A stretch of DNA of 64,000 nt from Pseudomonas silesiensis (GCF_001661075.1 NZ_CP014870.1:4608501-4672500), one strand, 5' to 3'. Counted from the stretch's first letter, positions 35,808 through 44,314 are shown. Notes: a model not told the origin generated them from the letters alone. Program-made: numbers and translations.

Positions 35808-37478
35808 ATGAGCCTGCAATTGAGTTTCGCCGAAGCAAGCGCCATCGGCCCTCGCGAGGAGAACCAGGACGCCCTGCGCCTGGTCACTCCAACGCCGGCG
35901 CTGGCGGCGAGCAAGGGTTATCTGTTCGCCATCGCCGACGGCGTGAGCCAGTGCGCCGATGGCGGCCTGGCCGCCCGCTCGACCTTGCAGGCCCTGGCAC
36001 TGGACTACTACGCCACCCCGGAAACCTGGGGTGTCGCCCAGGCGCTGGATCGCCTGCTGCTGGCACAGAATCGCTGGCTGCAAGCCAACGGTGGGGGGCA
36101 ACCCTTGCTCACTACCGTCAGCGCCCTGGTCATGCGTGGCAGGCGCTTCACCCTGGCCCATGTCGGCGATTGCCGGGTCTATCGCTGGCACGCCGACACC
36201 TTGCAACGGGTGAGCGAGGATCATGTCTGGGACCAACCGGGCATGCAGCATGTACTCAAACGGGCGCTGGGACTGGATCAGCACCTGGTGCTGGATTTTC
36301 TCGATGGCGAATTGCGCGTCAACGAAAGCTTCGTGTTGCTCAGCGATGGTGTCTGGGCCGTGCTGGGTGATACCGCTATTGCGGCGATCCTGCGCGATCA
36401 GCCTGATCTGGCCAGCGCCGCGCAGACCCTGGTCAGCGCCGCGCATCTGGCCGGCAGTCAGGACAATGCCAGTGCCTTGCTGGTGCGGGTCGATGCCCTG
36501 GGTGAAACCAGTATCGGCGATGCTTTGATTCATTTGCAGCAATGGCCGCTGCCGCCTGCACTCAAACCGGGCCAGTCTTTCGAAGGCTGGGAGGTCGAAG
36601 GGATACTCGGGCAGAGCCAGCAATCGCTGCTCTATCGGGTTCGCGACGGGCAACAACAGCCCTGGCTCTTGAAAACCTTGCCCGGCGCGTTGCGCGACGA
36701 CCACCTGGCCGGACAAGCGTTGCTGTCGGAGGAATGGTTTCTCAAGCGCGTCGCCGGCCGGCACTTCCCTGAAGTCCACACCGCCAGCCAGCGTCAGCAT
36801 TTGTACTACGTGATGCGTGAGTATTCGGGGTCCACCCTGGCGCAACTGCAGGAGAAAGCCGGACCGCTGCCCTTGGCCCAATGGCTGGATCTGGCCGAAC
36901 GCCTGCTGCGGGCGGTGGGGATGCTGCACCGACGGCAGATTCTCCATCGCGATATCAAGCCGGAGAACCTGCTGCTGGGGGACGACGGGGAGTTGCGCCT
37001 GCTGGACTTCGGCCTCGCCTACTGCCCCGGCCTGTCCGAGGATCAGCCCTCTACCCTGCCCGGAACGCCCAGCTACATCGCGCCCGAAGCCTTTGGCGGG
37101 GGCACGCCGACGCCGCAACAGGATTTGTATGCCGTCGGCGTGACCTTGTATTTCCTGCTCACCGGGCATTATCCCTATGGCGAAATCGAAGCGTTCCAGC
37201 GACCGCGATTTGGCGTGGCGGTCAGTGCCAGCCGCTACCGGCCCGACCTGCCGGAATGGATCGCACAAAGCCTGGACCGCGCCGTTGCGGCGGATCCGGA
37301 TCAGCGCTTTGAGACGGCGGAAGAATGGTTGCTGCTATTGGAACAGGGCGAGCGGCGCAGCTTGAGCGTGCGACCCAGACCCTTGCTGGAGCGCGAACCG
37401 CTGAAGGTCTGGCGGACATTGGCGTTGGTGTCATTGCTGGTGAATCTGGTGCTGCTGGTATTGGTGTTTCGTGGCTAG
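35808..37478 (+). CDS. Fused PP2C phosphatase and Ser/Thr protein kinase
   Basis: The 556-residue protein joins two opposing activities. An N-terminal PP2C-type phosphatase (about residues 1-240) has GPREENQDALRL, FAIADGVSQCADGG, HVGDCRVY, LLSDGVW and GSQDNASALL, which include the metal-binding aspartates. A Hanks-type kinase (about 260-520) has an atypical glycine loop (LGQSQQSLLYRV), lysine in LLKTL, a catalytic loop HRDIKPENLL, DFGLAYCPG and a GTPSYIAPE activation segment. One C-terminal membrane helix (about 537-553) anchors it with both domains in the cytoplasm. Its position between the nitrate transporter and nirB, under the NasT-controlled leader, points to post-translational control of nitrate assimilation. 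The substrate is unknown. Confidence 0.93.
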   Translation: MSLQLSFAEASAIGPREENQDALRLVTPTPALAASKGYLFAIADGVSQCADGGLAARSTLQALALDYYATPETWGVAQALDRLLLAQNRWLQANGGGQPLLTTVSALVMRGRRFTLAHVGDCRVYRWHADTLQRVSEDHVWDQPGMQHVLKRALGLDQHLVLDFLDGELRVNESFVLLSDGVWAVLGDTAIAAILRDQPDLASAAQTLVSAAHLAGSQDNASALLVRVDALGETSIGDALIHLQQWPLPPALKPGQSFEGWEVEGILGQSQQSLLYRVRDGQQQPWLLKTLPGALRDDHLAGQALLSEEWFLKRVAGRHFPEVHTASQRQHLYYVMREYSGSTLAQLQEKAGPLPLAQWLDLAERLLRAVGMLHRRQILHRDIKPENLLLGDDGELRLLDFGLAYCPGLSEDQPSTLPGTPSYIAPEAFGGGTPTPQQDLYAVGVTLYFLLTGHYPYGEIEAFQRPRFGVAVSASRYRPDLPEWIAQSLDRAVAADPDQRFETAEEWLLLLEQGERRSLSVRPRPLLEREPLKVWRTLALVSLLVNLVLLVLVFRG

Positions 37479-37496
37479 AAATCGCAGCCTCGTTCC

Positions 37497-37600
37497 CTGT
37501 AGGAGCGAGCTTGCTCGCGAAAAACCCGAAGGCGCCGCTGGGCATCTGGTTTCACGCATTATCGTTCACGACCATCGCGAGCGAGCTCGCTCCTACAGGG
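37497..37600. repeat. BIME between the kinase gene and nirB
   Basis: TGTAGGAGCGAGCTTGCTCG and the inverted GAGCGAGCTCGCTCCTACA enclose a spacer with TTTCACGCATTATCGTTCAC. This resembles the spacer at 20311-20601. Confidence 0.88.
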
Positions 37601-37718
37601 GAACGAGGCTGCAATTCGTTGGGCTTCTGCCTTAAAACCGGGCGCCTCGCCTTAATTCGGTGCATGAAACTATCGCTGAACCCGCGCAAAACCCCCAAAA
37701 CCCGTGCTTTTCGGCACT

Positions 37719-37735
37719 TGGCACAACCACTGCAT
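37719..37735 (+). promoter_or_regulatory. Sigma-54 promoter of nirB-nirD-nitrate reductase-cobA
   Basis: TGGCAC-N5-CTGCAT has GG (37720-37721) and GC (37732-37733) separated by 10 bases. The start is predicted near 37745, upstream of the twin-hairpin leader. Confidence 0.75.
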
Positions 37736-37744
37736 TACCTCTTC

Positions 37745-37850
37745 CAACTGACATAAAGCCCAGCCTTCAACGACGAAGGGTGCGCTACCCGAGAGAACGG
37801 GACAAGGACAAAGGCGTCCTCGCCAGGCAACTGGCGGGATGCCTTTTTTT
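37745..37850 (+). promoter_or_regulatory. ANTAR/NasT-type leader RNA of the nirB operon
   Basis: P1 (37764-37779) is CCTTC/GAAGG with hexaloop AACGAC (37769-37774). P2 (37805-37820) is AGGAC/GTCCT with hexaloop AAAGGC (37810-37815). Both loops have the A1-G4 pattern. This is the best-folded of the three leaders and sits where NasT antitermination of the nirBD operon is already known in Pseudomonas. Confidence 0.9.
37813..37850 (+). terminator. Regulated terminator in the nirB leader
   Basis: GGCGTCC (37813-37819) pairs with GGATGCC (37837-37843), extended by CGCCAG/CTGGCG, then T7. The 5' arm includes part of the P2 loop and its 3' strand. Confidence 0.93.
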
Positions 37851-37921
37851 GTTTGCGCAAAATTTGTCGAGCAAGGCCACAAAGCCCTGATGAGGCGGGT
37901 CTGAGCTCCCCGGAGAACCTG

Positions 37922-40375
37922 ATGAAAAAACTAAAACTGGTGATGATCGGCAACGGCATGGCCGGGGTTCGTACCCTGGAAGAACTGCTCAAGCTGAGCA
38001 ACGAGCTGTACGACATCACGGTCTTCGGCGCCGAACCCCATACCAACTACAACCGCATCCTGCTGTCGCCGGTCCTGGCCGGCGAACAGACGTTCGAAGA
38101 GATCGTGCTCAACGACCTGGACTGGTACCTGGAAAACAACATCAAGCTGCTGCTCAACCGCAAAGTGGTGGAAATCGACCGGCTCAAACGCCGGGTCATT
38201 GCCGAAGACGGCAGCGAAGCCGAATACGATCGCCTGCTGATCGCCACCGGTTCGACCCCGTTCATCCTGCCGATTCCCGGCAACACCTTGCAGGGCGTGA
38301 TCGGCTACCGCGACATTGCCGACACCCAGGCGATGATCGACACCGCCAAGACCCACAAGCACGCCGTGGTCATCGGCGGCGGCCTGCTCGGCCTGGAAGC
38401 CGCGAACGGCCTGATGCTGCGCGGCATGCATGTCACCGTGGTGCACATCGGCGAATGGCTGCTGGAGCGGCAACTGGACAAGACCAGCGGCGAACTGCTG
38501 CAAACCGCCCTTGAAGGCCGCGGCCTGCACTTTCGCCTGCGCGAACAGACCCAGGCCCTGCACGACGCGGGTAATGGCCGGGTCGGCTCGGTGGAATTCA
38601 AGAACGGCGACATCATCCCCGCCGACCTGGTGGTGATGGCCGCCGGTATCCGCCCCAGCACCGAACTGGCGGAAAAAGCCGGCATCCCCTGCAACCGCGG
38701 GATTCTGGTCAACGATACGATGCAAACCTACGACCCTCGGGTCTACGCCATCGGCGAATGCGCCAGCCACCGCGGAATAGCCTACGGCCTGGTGGCGCCG
38801 CTGTTCGAACAGGCCAAGGTCTGCGCCAACCACCTGGCCCAACTGGGTTTCGCCACGTACAAGGGCTCGGTGACCTCGACGAAATTGAAAGTCACCGGCA
38901 TCGACCTGTTTTCCGCCGGCGACTTCATGGGCGGCGAAGGCACCGAGACCATCACCCTCTCCGACCCGATCGGCGGGGTCTATAAAAAACTGGTGATCAA
39001 GGATGACGTGCTGGTCGGCGCCTGTCTGTACGGCGATACGGCAGATGGTGGTTGGTATTTCCGGCAGATTCGTGAGAACCACGCCATTGGCGAGATCCGC
39101 GATCACCTGATGTTCGGCGAAAACGCACTCGGCGACGTAGGACATCAGGGCCAAGACAAAGCTATGAGCATGGCCGACACCGCCGAAGTCTGCGGTTGCA
39201 ACGGCGTGTGCAAAGGCACCATCGTCAAGGCGATTCAAGAGCACGGGCTGTTCAGCGTCGACGACGTCAAGAAGCACACCAAGGCCGCCAGCTCCTGCGG
39301 CTCCTGCGCCGGCCTGGTGGAACAGATCCTGATCAACACCGTGGGCGGCGCCGCCGACGTCAAGCCCAAGAGCGAAAAAGCCATCTGCGGCTGCAGCGAC
39401 CTCAACCACGGACAAATCCGCCAGGCCATCCGCGAACAGCATCTGCTGACCATTGCCGGCACCCTGAGCTACCTGAACTGGCGCACCCCGAACGGCTGCG
39501 CCACCTGCCGCCCGGCACTCAACTACTACCTGATTTCCACCTGGCCGGGCGAGGCCAAGGATGATCCGCAGTCGCGTCTGATCAACGAGCGCGCCCACGC
39601 CAACATTCAGAAAGACGGCACTTACTCGGTGGTGCCGCGGATGTGGGGCGGAGTGACCAACCCCTCGGAGCTGCGGCGTATCGCCGACGTGGCCGACAAG
39701 TACAACGTGCCGATGGTGAAGGTCACCGGTGGCCAGCGCATCGACTTGCTGGGGATCAAGAAGCAAGACTTGCCTGGGGTCTGGAAGGATCTCGACATGC
39801 CTTCCGGCCATGCCTATGGCAAATCCATCCGCACCGTAAAAACCTGCGTCGGCAGCGAGTTCTGCCGCTTTGGCACCCAGAACTCCACGCAACTGGGGAT
39901 CGAACTGGAGCACGACCTGTTCAACATGTGGTCACCGCACAAGGTGAAGCTGGCGGTCTCCGGTTGCCCACGCAATTGCTCGGAAGCCGGCATCAAGGAC
40001 GTCGGAATTATCGGCGTGGACTCGGGCTGGGAGATGTACATCGGCGGCAATGGCGGGATCAAGACCGAAGTCGCCGAGTTCTTCGTCAAGCTCAAGACTG
40101 CCGAAGAAGTGCGCGAATACAACGGCGCCTTCCTGCAGCTCTACCGCGAAGAAGCGTTTTACCTCGAACGCACCGTGCATTACCTGCAACGGGTCGGCAT
40201 GGAACACATCAAAAAAGCCGTGCTGGAAGACCCGGAGCGACGCCAGGCACTCAATGCGCGCCTGCAATTCTCCCTGTCGTTCGAACAGGATCCGTGGAAG
40301 GAACGCCTGGAACAGCCGCTGCTGAAAAAAGAATTCGAGGTCATCCCCGTGAAGAACCTGGAGGTGCTGGCATGA
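37922..40375 (+). CDS. nirB: Assimilatory nitrite reductase [NAD(P)H], large subunit
   Basis: NirB reduces nitrite to ammonium in the cytoplasm. The 817-residue protein starts with FAD- and NAD-binding Rossmann domains (LVMIGNGMAG and AVVIGGGLLGLEAANGL). Two BFD-like [2Fe-2S] segments follow (CGCNGVCKGTIV with CGSCAGL, and CGCSDLNHGQIRQAI with CATCRPALNYY), then the nitrite/sulfite reductase ferredoxin-like half. Cysteines in CVGSEFCRFGTQNS and SGCPRNCSEAGIKD hold the coupled siroheme and [4Fe-4S] centre. I use the ATG at 37922, 72 bases after the leader terminator. The stop overlaps the nirD start as ATGA, which implies translational coupling. Confidence 0.96.
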   Translation: MKKLKLVMIGNGMAGVRTLEELLKLSNELYDITVFGAEPHTNYNRILLSPVLAGEQTFEEIVLNDLDWYLENNIKLLLNRKVVEIDRLKRRVIAEDGSEAEYDRLLIATGSTPFILPIPGNTLQGVIGYRDIADTQAMIDTAKTHKHAVVIGGGLLGLEAANGLMLRGMHVTVVHIGEWLLERQLDKTSGELLQTALEGRGLHFRLREQTQALHDAGNGRVGSVEFKNGDIIPADLVVMAAGIRPSTELAEKAGIPCNRGILVNDTMQTYDPRVYAIGECASHRGIAYGLVAPLFEQAKVCANHLAQLGFATYKGSVTSTKLKVTGIDLFSAGDFMGGEGTETITLSDPIGGVYKKLVIKDDVLVGACLYGDTADGGWYFRQIRENHAIGEIRDHLMFGENALGDVGHQGQDKAMSMADTAEVCGCNGVCKGTIVKAIQEHGLFSVDDVKKHTKAASSCGSCAGLVEQILINTVGGAADVKPKSEKAICGCSDLNHGQIRQAIREQHLLTIAGTLSYLNWRTPNGCATCRPALNYYLISTWPGEAKDDPQSRLINERAHANIQKDGTYSVVPRMWGGVTNPSELRRIADVADKYNVPMVKVTGGQRIDLLGIKKQDLPGVWKDLDMPSGHAYGKSIRTVKTCVGSEFCRFGTQNSTQLGIELEHDLFNMWSPHKVKLAVSGCPRNCSEAGIKDVGIIGVDSGWEMYIGGNGGIKTEVAEFFVKLKTAEEVREYNGAFLQLYREEAFYLERTVHYLQRVGMEHIKKAVLEDPERRQALNARLQFSLSFEQDPWKERLEQPLLKKEFEVIPVKNLEVLA

Positions 40376-40689
40376 CCTGGCTGGATATCTGCGCACTGGA
40401 AGAGATCAATGCCCTGGGCTCGCGGATCATCGCCGGCCCGAAAGGCGACATCGCGATTTTTCGTACCAGCGACGATGAAGTGTTCGCCCTCGACGACCGC
40501 TGCCCGCACAAGGGCGGCCCGCTGTCCCAGGGTTTGATCTATGGCAAACGCGTCGCCTGCCCGCTGCACAACTGGCAGATCGACCTGGAAACCGGCGAAG
40601 CCCAGGCACCGGACATCGGTTGCGCTCACCACCATGCGGCACGGGTCGAAAATGGCCGGGTGCTGCTGTCCCTGCGGGAAGCAAGCTAA
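40372..40689 (+). CDS. nirD: Nitrite reductase small subunit, Rieske-type
   Basis: NirD is the small partner of NirB. The 105-residue protein has a Rieske fold with its [2Fe-2S] ligands in CPHKGGPLSQG and CPLHNWQIDLETG (C-x-H and C-x2-H), so this member probably binds a cluster. Many NirD proteins have lost these residues. It begins MTWLDICALEEINALGSRII. Its start overlaps the nirB stop (ATGA), and its stop overlaps the next start codon (TAATG), so nirB, nirD and the nitrate reductase gene are translated as one tightly coupled run. The product of the operon is a nitrate-to-ammonium pathway. Confidence 0.95.
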   Translation: MTWLDICALEEINALGSRIIAGPKGDIAIFRTSDDEVFALDDRCPHKGGPLSQGLIYGKRVACPLHNWQIDLETGEAQAPDIGCAHHHAARVENGRVLLSLREAS

Positions 40690-43406
40690 TGAACCATCAG
40701 ATCACCGCCTCCACCTGCTGTTATTGCGGGGTCGGCTGCGGCGTGCTGATCGAGCATGACGGCGAGCGCATCCTCGGCGTCAGCGGCGATCCGGCCCACC
40801 CGGCCAACTTTGGCAAACTGTGCAGCAAGGGCTCGACCCTGCACCTGACCGGTGACCCGGCGGCCCGGGCGTTGTACCCCGAACTGCGCCTGGGCAAAGG
40901 CCTGGCCCGCAGCCGCACCGATTGGGACACGGCCCTCGATCACGCCGCCAGCGTCTTCGCCGAGACCATCGCCGAACACGGCCCTGACAGCGTGGCGTTC
41001 TACATTTCCGGGCAATTGCTGACCGAGGATTACTACAGTTTCAACAAGCTGGCGCGCGCCCTGGTCCGCACCAACAACATCGACAGCAATTCACGGTTGT
41101 GCATGTCTTCGGCGGTGGTCGGCTACAAGCGCAGCCTCGGTGCCGACGCCCCCCCTTGCAACTACGAAGACCTGGAGTTGAGCGACTGCGTGATGATCGT
41201 CGGCAGCAACATGGCCTACGCGCATCCGATCCTGTTTCGTCGCCTGGAAGAAGCCAAATCCCGTCGGCCGCAGATGAAAGTCATCGTCATCGACCCGCGT
41301 CGCACCGACACCTGCGACTTGGCTGACCTGCACCTGGCAATACTTCCTGGTACCGACGTCGCGTTGTTCCATGGGATTTTGCACTTGCTGCTGTGGGAAG
41401 ACTGGGTCGACCGCGATTTCATCAAGGCGCACACCCAAGGCCTGCCCGAGCTGAAGAGCCTGGTGCGCGACTACACGCCGCAAATGGTCTCGCAACTGTG
41501 CGGGATCAGCATCGAACAACTGCACCAATGTGCCGAATGGGTCGGCACTTCGCCGAGCTTCCTGTCGTTGTGGTGCATGGGGTTGAACCAGTCCACCGCC
41601 GGCAGCGCAAAAAACAGCGCACTGATCAACCTCCACCTGGCCACCGGGCAAATCGGTCGCCCCGGTGCCGGACCTTTCTCGCTGACCGGCCAGCCAAATG
41701 CCATGGGCGGACGGGAAACCGGCAGCCTGTCGAACCTGCTGCCAGGTCATCGCGAAGCCGGCAATGCCGAGCATCGTGCGCAAGTGGCAGCCTACTGGGG
41801 CGTTGATCAACTGCCGGAACAGACCGGGCTCACCGCCATCGAGTTGTTCGAACAGGTTCGCAGCGGCAAGATCAAGGCGCTGTGGATTGCCTGCACCAAC
41901 CCCGCGCAATCGATGCCGGACCAGAGCGCCGTGCGCGCGGCACTGCAAGCCTGTCCGTTCGTGGTCTTGCAGGAAGCCTTCCGCACCACCGAGACCGCCG
42001 CGTTCGCCGATCTGCTGCTGCCGGCCGCCAGCTGGGGTGAAAAAGAAGGCACGGTGACCAATTCCGAGCGGCGTATCTCCCACGTGCGGCAGGCGATCGT
42101 CGCACCCGGTGAAACCCGTTCCGACTGGGCGATCACCGTAGATTTCGCACAGCGCCTGGAAAAACATCTGCGTCCGGGGCAAGACAGTCTGTTTGCATTC
42201 GACACCCCCTCACAGATTTTCGATGAATACAAGCAACTGACTCGCGGCCGGGACCTGGACCTGTCCGGCATCAGCCATGCGCTGATCGACCGTCTCGGCC
42301 CACAGCAATGGCCCTTCCCCGAGGGGGCCAGTGAAGGCACGGCACGGCTGTACCTGGACGGCATTTTCCCGACTGCCAACGGACGTGCGCAGTTTGTCGC
42401 CGACCCCTATCGCGCCGCCAAGGAACAACGGGATGCGCGTTTCCCCCTGACCCTGATCACTGGCCGTCTCCGCGACCAATGGCACGGCATGAGCCGCACC
42501 GGGACCGCCGCTCAGTTGTTCGGGCACGTCAGCGAAGCCGTGTTGAGCCTGCACCCGGACGAATTGCGCCGCCATCGCCTGCAACCGGGAGACCTGATCA
42601 GCCTGAAAAGTCGCCGGGGCGCGGTGATCGTGCCCGTCGACAGCGATGACAGCGTGCGGCCGGGCCAGGCGTTTCTGCCGATGCATTGGGGCGACCGTTT
42701 CCTCAAGGGTGGCGTGAATACGCTGACCCAACCGGCGTTCGATCCCTTGTCGAAACAACCGGAACTGAAGCACAGCGGCGTGCGCCTTGAACCTGTGCAC
42801 CTGCCGTGGCAACTGTTCGCGCTCATCGAGGGCAATGTTCAGCAGCATTTTGAGACGCTGCGACCGCTCTGTGAGGCATTTTCCTACACAAGCCTGAGCA
42901 TCGCCGGCCGGGAACGCCCGGCGCTGCTTATACGCGCTGCCAGCGCCGTCGCGCCGGATCCTCAATTGTTGCGTGAGATCGATCGATGCCTGGCGCTCAA
43001 CGACGGTCCGGTATTGGCCTACGACGATCCTCGGCGCTCCATCGGCAAACGGGTACGGATCGAGAATGGCCGGATCACCGCGATTCGCCTGGCGGGCGAA
43101 ACCCTGGCCCGGCACTGGCTGCAAAACCTGTGGCTGGAAGGTCGCGCCGACGAACAACTGCGACGCTGGTTGCTCGCCCCGCTGAGCGCACCACCAGGCC
43201 AGGCCAACGCATCGACCGTTGGCAGCAAAACCCTGTGCAACTGCATGAATGTCAGCCAAGGCGCGGTCTGTGCCGGCATCGGTCGAGGCCTGGACTTGCA
43301 GGGACTGAAACAAGAATTGGGCTGCGGCACGCAATGCGGCTCCTGTGTTCCGGAAATCAAGCGTTTACTGGCCGCCACCGCGCAGCCGGTCGCCGTTGTC
43401 TCGTGA
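40689..43406 (+). CDS. nasC: Assimilatory nitrate reductase, catalytic subunit
   Basis: This enzyme reduces nitrate to nitrite in the cytoplasm at a molybdopterin-guanine-dinucleotide centre. The 905-residue protein begins with a [4Fe-4S] motif (CCYCGVGCGVLIEHDG, later LCSKGS). The molybdopterin oxidoreductase core (about 60-530) includes VIVIDPRRTDTCDLADLH and GRPGAGPFSLTGQPNAMGGR. The MGD-binding domain (about 570-690) has LITGRLRDQWHGMSRTG. A C-terminal BFD-like [2Fe-2S] domain (CNCMNVSQGAVC and CGTQCGSCVPE) probably receives electrons. No NAD(P)H- or flavodoxin-type partner gene is adjacent, so the electron donor is encoded elsewhere. Gene naming varies between species; the Pseudomonas equivalent is often called nasC. 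Confidence 0.94.
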   Translation: MNHQITASTCCYCGVGCGVLIEHDGERILGVSGDPAHPANFGKLCSKGSTLHLTGDPAARALYPELRLGKGLARSRTDWDTALDHAASVFAETIAEHGPDSVAFYISGQLLTEDYYSFNKLARALVRTNNIDSNSRLCMSSAVVGYKRSLGADAPPCNYEDLELSDCVMIVGSNMAYAHPILFRRLEEAKSRRPQMKVIVIDPRRTDTCDLADLHLAILPGTDVALFHGILHLLLWEDWVDRDFIKAHTQGLPELKSLVRDYTPQMVSQLCGISIEQLHQCAEWVGTSPSFLSLWCMGLNQSTAGSAKNSALINLHLATGQIGRPGAGPFSLTGQPNAMGGRETGSLSNLLPGHREAGNAEHRAQVAAYWGVDQLPEQTGLTAIELFEQVRSGKIKALWIACTNPAQSMPDQSAVRAALQACPFVVLQEAFRTTETAAFADLLLPAASWGEKEGTVTNSERRISHVRQAIVAPGETRSDWAITVDFAQRLEKHLRPGQDSLFAFDTPSQIFDEYKQLTRGRDLDLSGISHALIDRLGPQQWPFPEGASEGTARLYLDGIFPTANGRAQFVADPYRAAKEQRDARFPLTLITGRLRDQWHGMSRTGTAAQLFGHVSEAVLSLHPDELRRHRLQPGDLISLKSRRGAVIVPVDSDDSVRPGQAFLPMHWGDRFLKGGVNTLTQPAFDPLSKQPELKHSGVRLEPVHLPWQLFALIEGNVQQHFETLRPLCEAFSYTSLSIAGRERPALLIRAASAVAPDPQLLREIDRCLALNDGPVLAYDDPRRSIGKRVRIENGRITAIRLAGETLARHWLQNLWLEGRADEQLRRWLLAPLSAPPGQANASTVGSKTLCNCMNVSQGAVCAGIGRGLDLQGLKQELGCGTQCGSCVPEIKRLLAATAQPVAVVS

Positions 43407-43417
43407 GGAAAAACACT

Positions 43418-44230
43418 ATGAGCGCAAAAGTCTGGCTGGTGGGTGCGGGTCCTGGCGACCCGGAATTACTGACCCTCAAAGCGGTACGGGCACTGCGAGA
43501 AGCGGATGTGGTGCTGATCGACGATCTGGTCAACGTCGCGGTGCTGGAGCATTGCCCCCAGGCGCGGATCATTCCGGTGGGCAAGCGCGGTGGCTGTCGC
43601 TCTACGCCCCAGGCGTTCATCCATCGCCTGATGCTGCGTTATGCCCGTCATGGCAAATGCGTGGTGCGGCTCAAGGGTGGCGATCCGTGCATCTTTGGCC
43701 GGGGCGGTGAAGAGGCACAGTGGCTACGGGAACGGGGTGTCGAGGCGGAGCTGGTCAATGGCATCACTGCCGGGCTTGCCGGTGCGACGCAGTGCGATAT
43801 TCCGTTGACCCTGCGCGGCGTTGCGCGTGGCGTGACGCTGGTGACTGCCCACACCCAGGATGGCAGCAGCCTGAACTGGCAAGCGCTGGCCCAAGGCGGC
43901 ACGACCCTGGTGATCTACATGGGGGTGGCGAAGCTGAGCGAGATCCGTGAGCAACTGCTGGCCGGCGGAATGGCGGCGGATATGCCGGTGGCGATGATTG
44001 AAAACGCATCCCTGCCCCATCAGCGGGAATGTCGCAGTGACCTGACGGCCATGGAGGAAGATGCCTGCGCCTTTGAGCTTAAGAGCCCGGCGATCCTGGT
44101 GATTGGCACTGTGGCAGGCCCTGATCATTGTAGGAGCGAGCTTGCTCGCGATGAACCTGAGAACATCGCGGGGTGTCATTCTGGTAGCGTTATCGTTGAC
44201 GACCATCGTCGGAACGCCGCCCGGAGCTAG
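43418..44230 (+). CDS. cobA: Uroporphyrinogen-III C-methyltransferase with REP-encoded tail
   Basis: The enzyme methylates uroporphyrinogen III twice with SAM to precorrin-2, the precursor of the siroheme used by NirB. The first 235 or so residues are a complete SUMT/CysG-A domain: VWLVGAGPGDPELLTLKAVR, VRLKGGDPCIFGRGGEE, NGITAGLAGATQCDIPLT and VIYMGVAKLSEI, ending near AILVIGTVAGP. The last about 34 residues are translated from a BIME (44129-44242; the tail includes RSELARDE and DDHRRNAARS). The frame is open only because the repeat lacks stops in this phase. The gene starts 11 bases after the nitrate reductase stop and ends the operon. Confidence 0.93.
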   Translation: MSAKVWLVGAGPGDPELLTLKAVRALREADVVLIDDLVNVAVLEHCPQARIIPVGKRGGCRSTPQAFIHRLMLRYARHGKCVVRLKGGDPCIFGRGGEEAQWLRERGVEAELVNGITAGLAGATQCDIPLTLRGVARGVTLVTAHTQDGSSLNWQALAQGGTTLVIYMGVAKLSEIREQLLAGGMAADMPVAMIENASLPHQRECRSDLTAMEEDACAFELKSPAILVIGTVAGPDHCRSELARDEPENIAGCHSGSVIVDDHRRNAARS

Positions 44231-44242
44231 CTCGCTCTACAA
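44129..44242. repeat. BIME overlapping the 3' end of cobA
   Basis: It starts TGTAGGAGCGAGCTTGCTCG and ends with a variant inverted arm containing TCGGAACGCCGCCCGGAGC. The same inserted core is seen in the BIME at 20487-20601. It encodes the C-terminal tail of CobA. Confidence 0.88.
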
Positions 44243-44271
44243 GTAACGCCAGAACTCAAATCGCAGACATA

Positions 44272-44299
44272 GAAAAGCCCGGCCGAAGCCGGGCTTTTC
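44272..44299. terminator. Bidirectional terminator between cobA and oprF
   Basis: GAAAAGCCCGGC / GCCGGGCTTTTC hairpin with a 4-base loop and A4/T4 flanks. It serves cobA (plus) and oprF (minus), which converge here. Confidence 0.92.
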
Positions 44300-44314
44300 A
44301 GAGCTGCGCGCTAA

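Noticed and set aside
39643..40689. A 348-codon frame beginning inside nirB and ending with nirD
   Set aside because: Only the last 105 codons encode NirD. The earlier part is nirB read out of frame, and the true start is the ATG at 40372 that overlaps the nirB stop.
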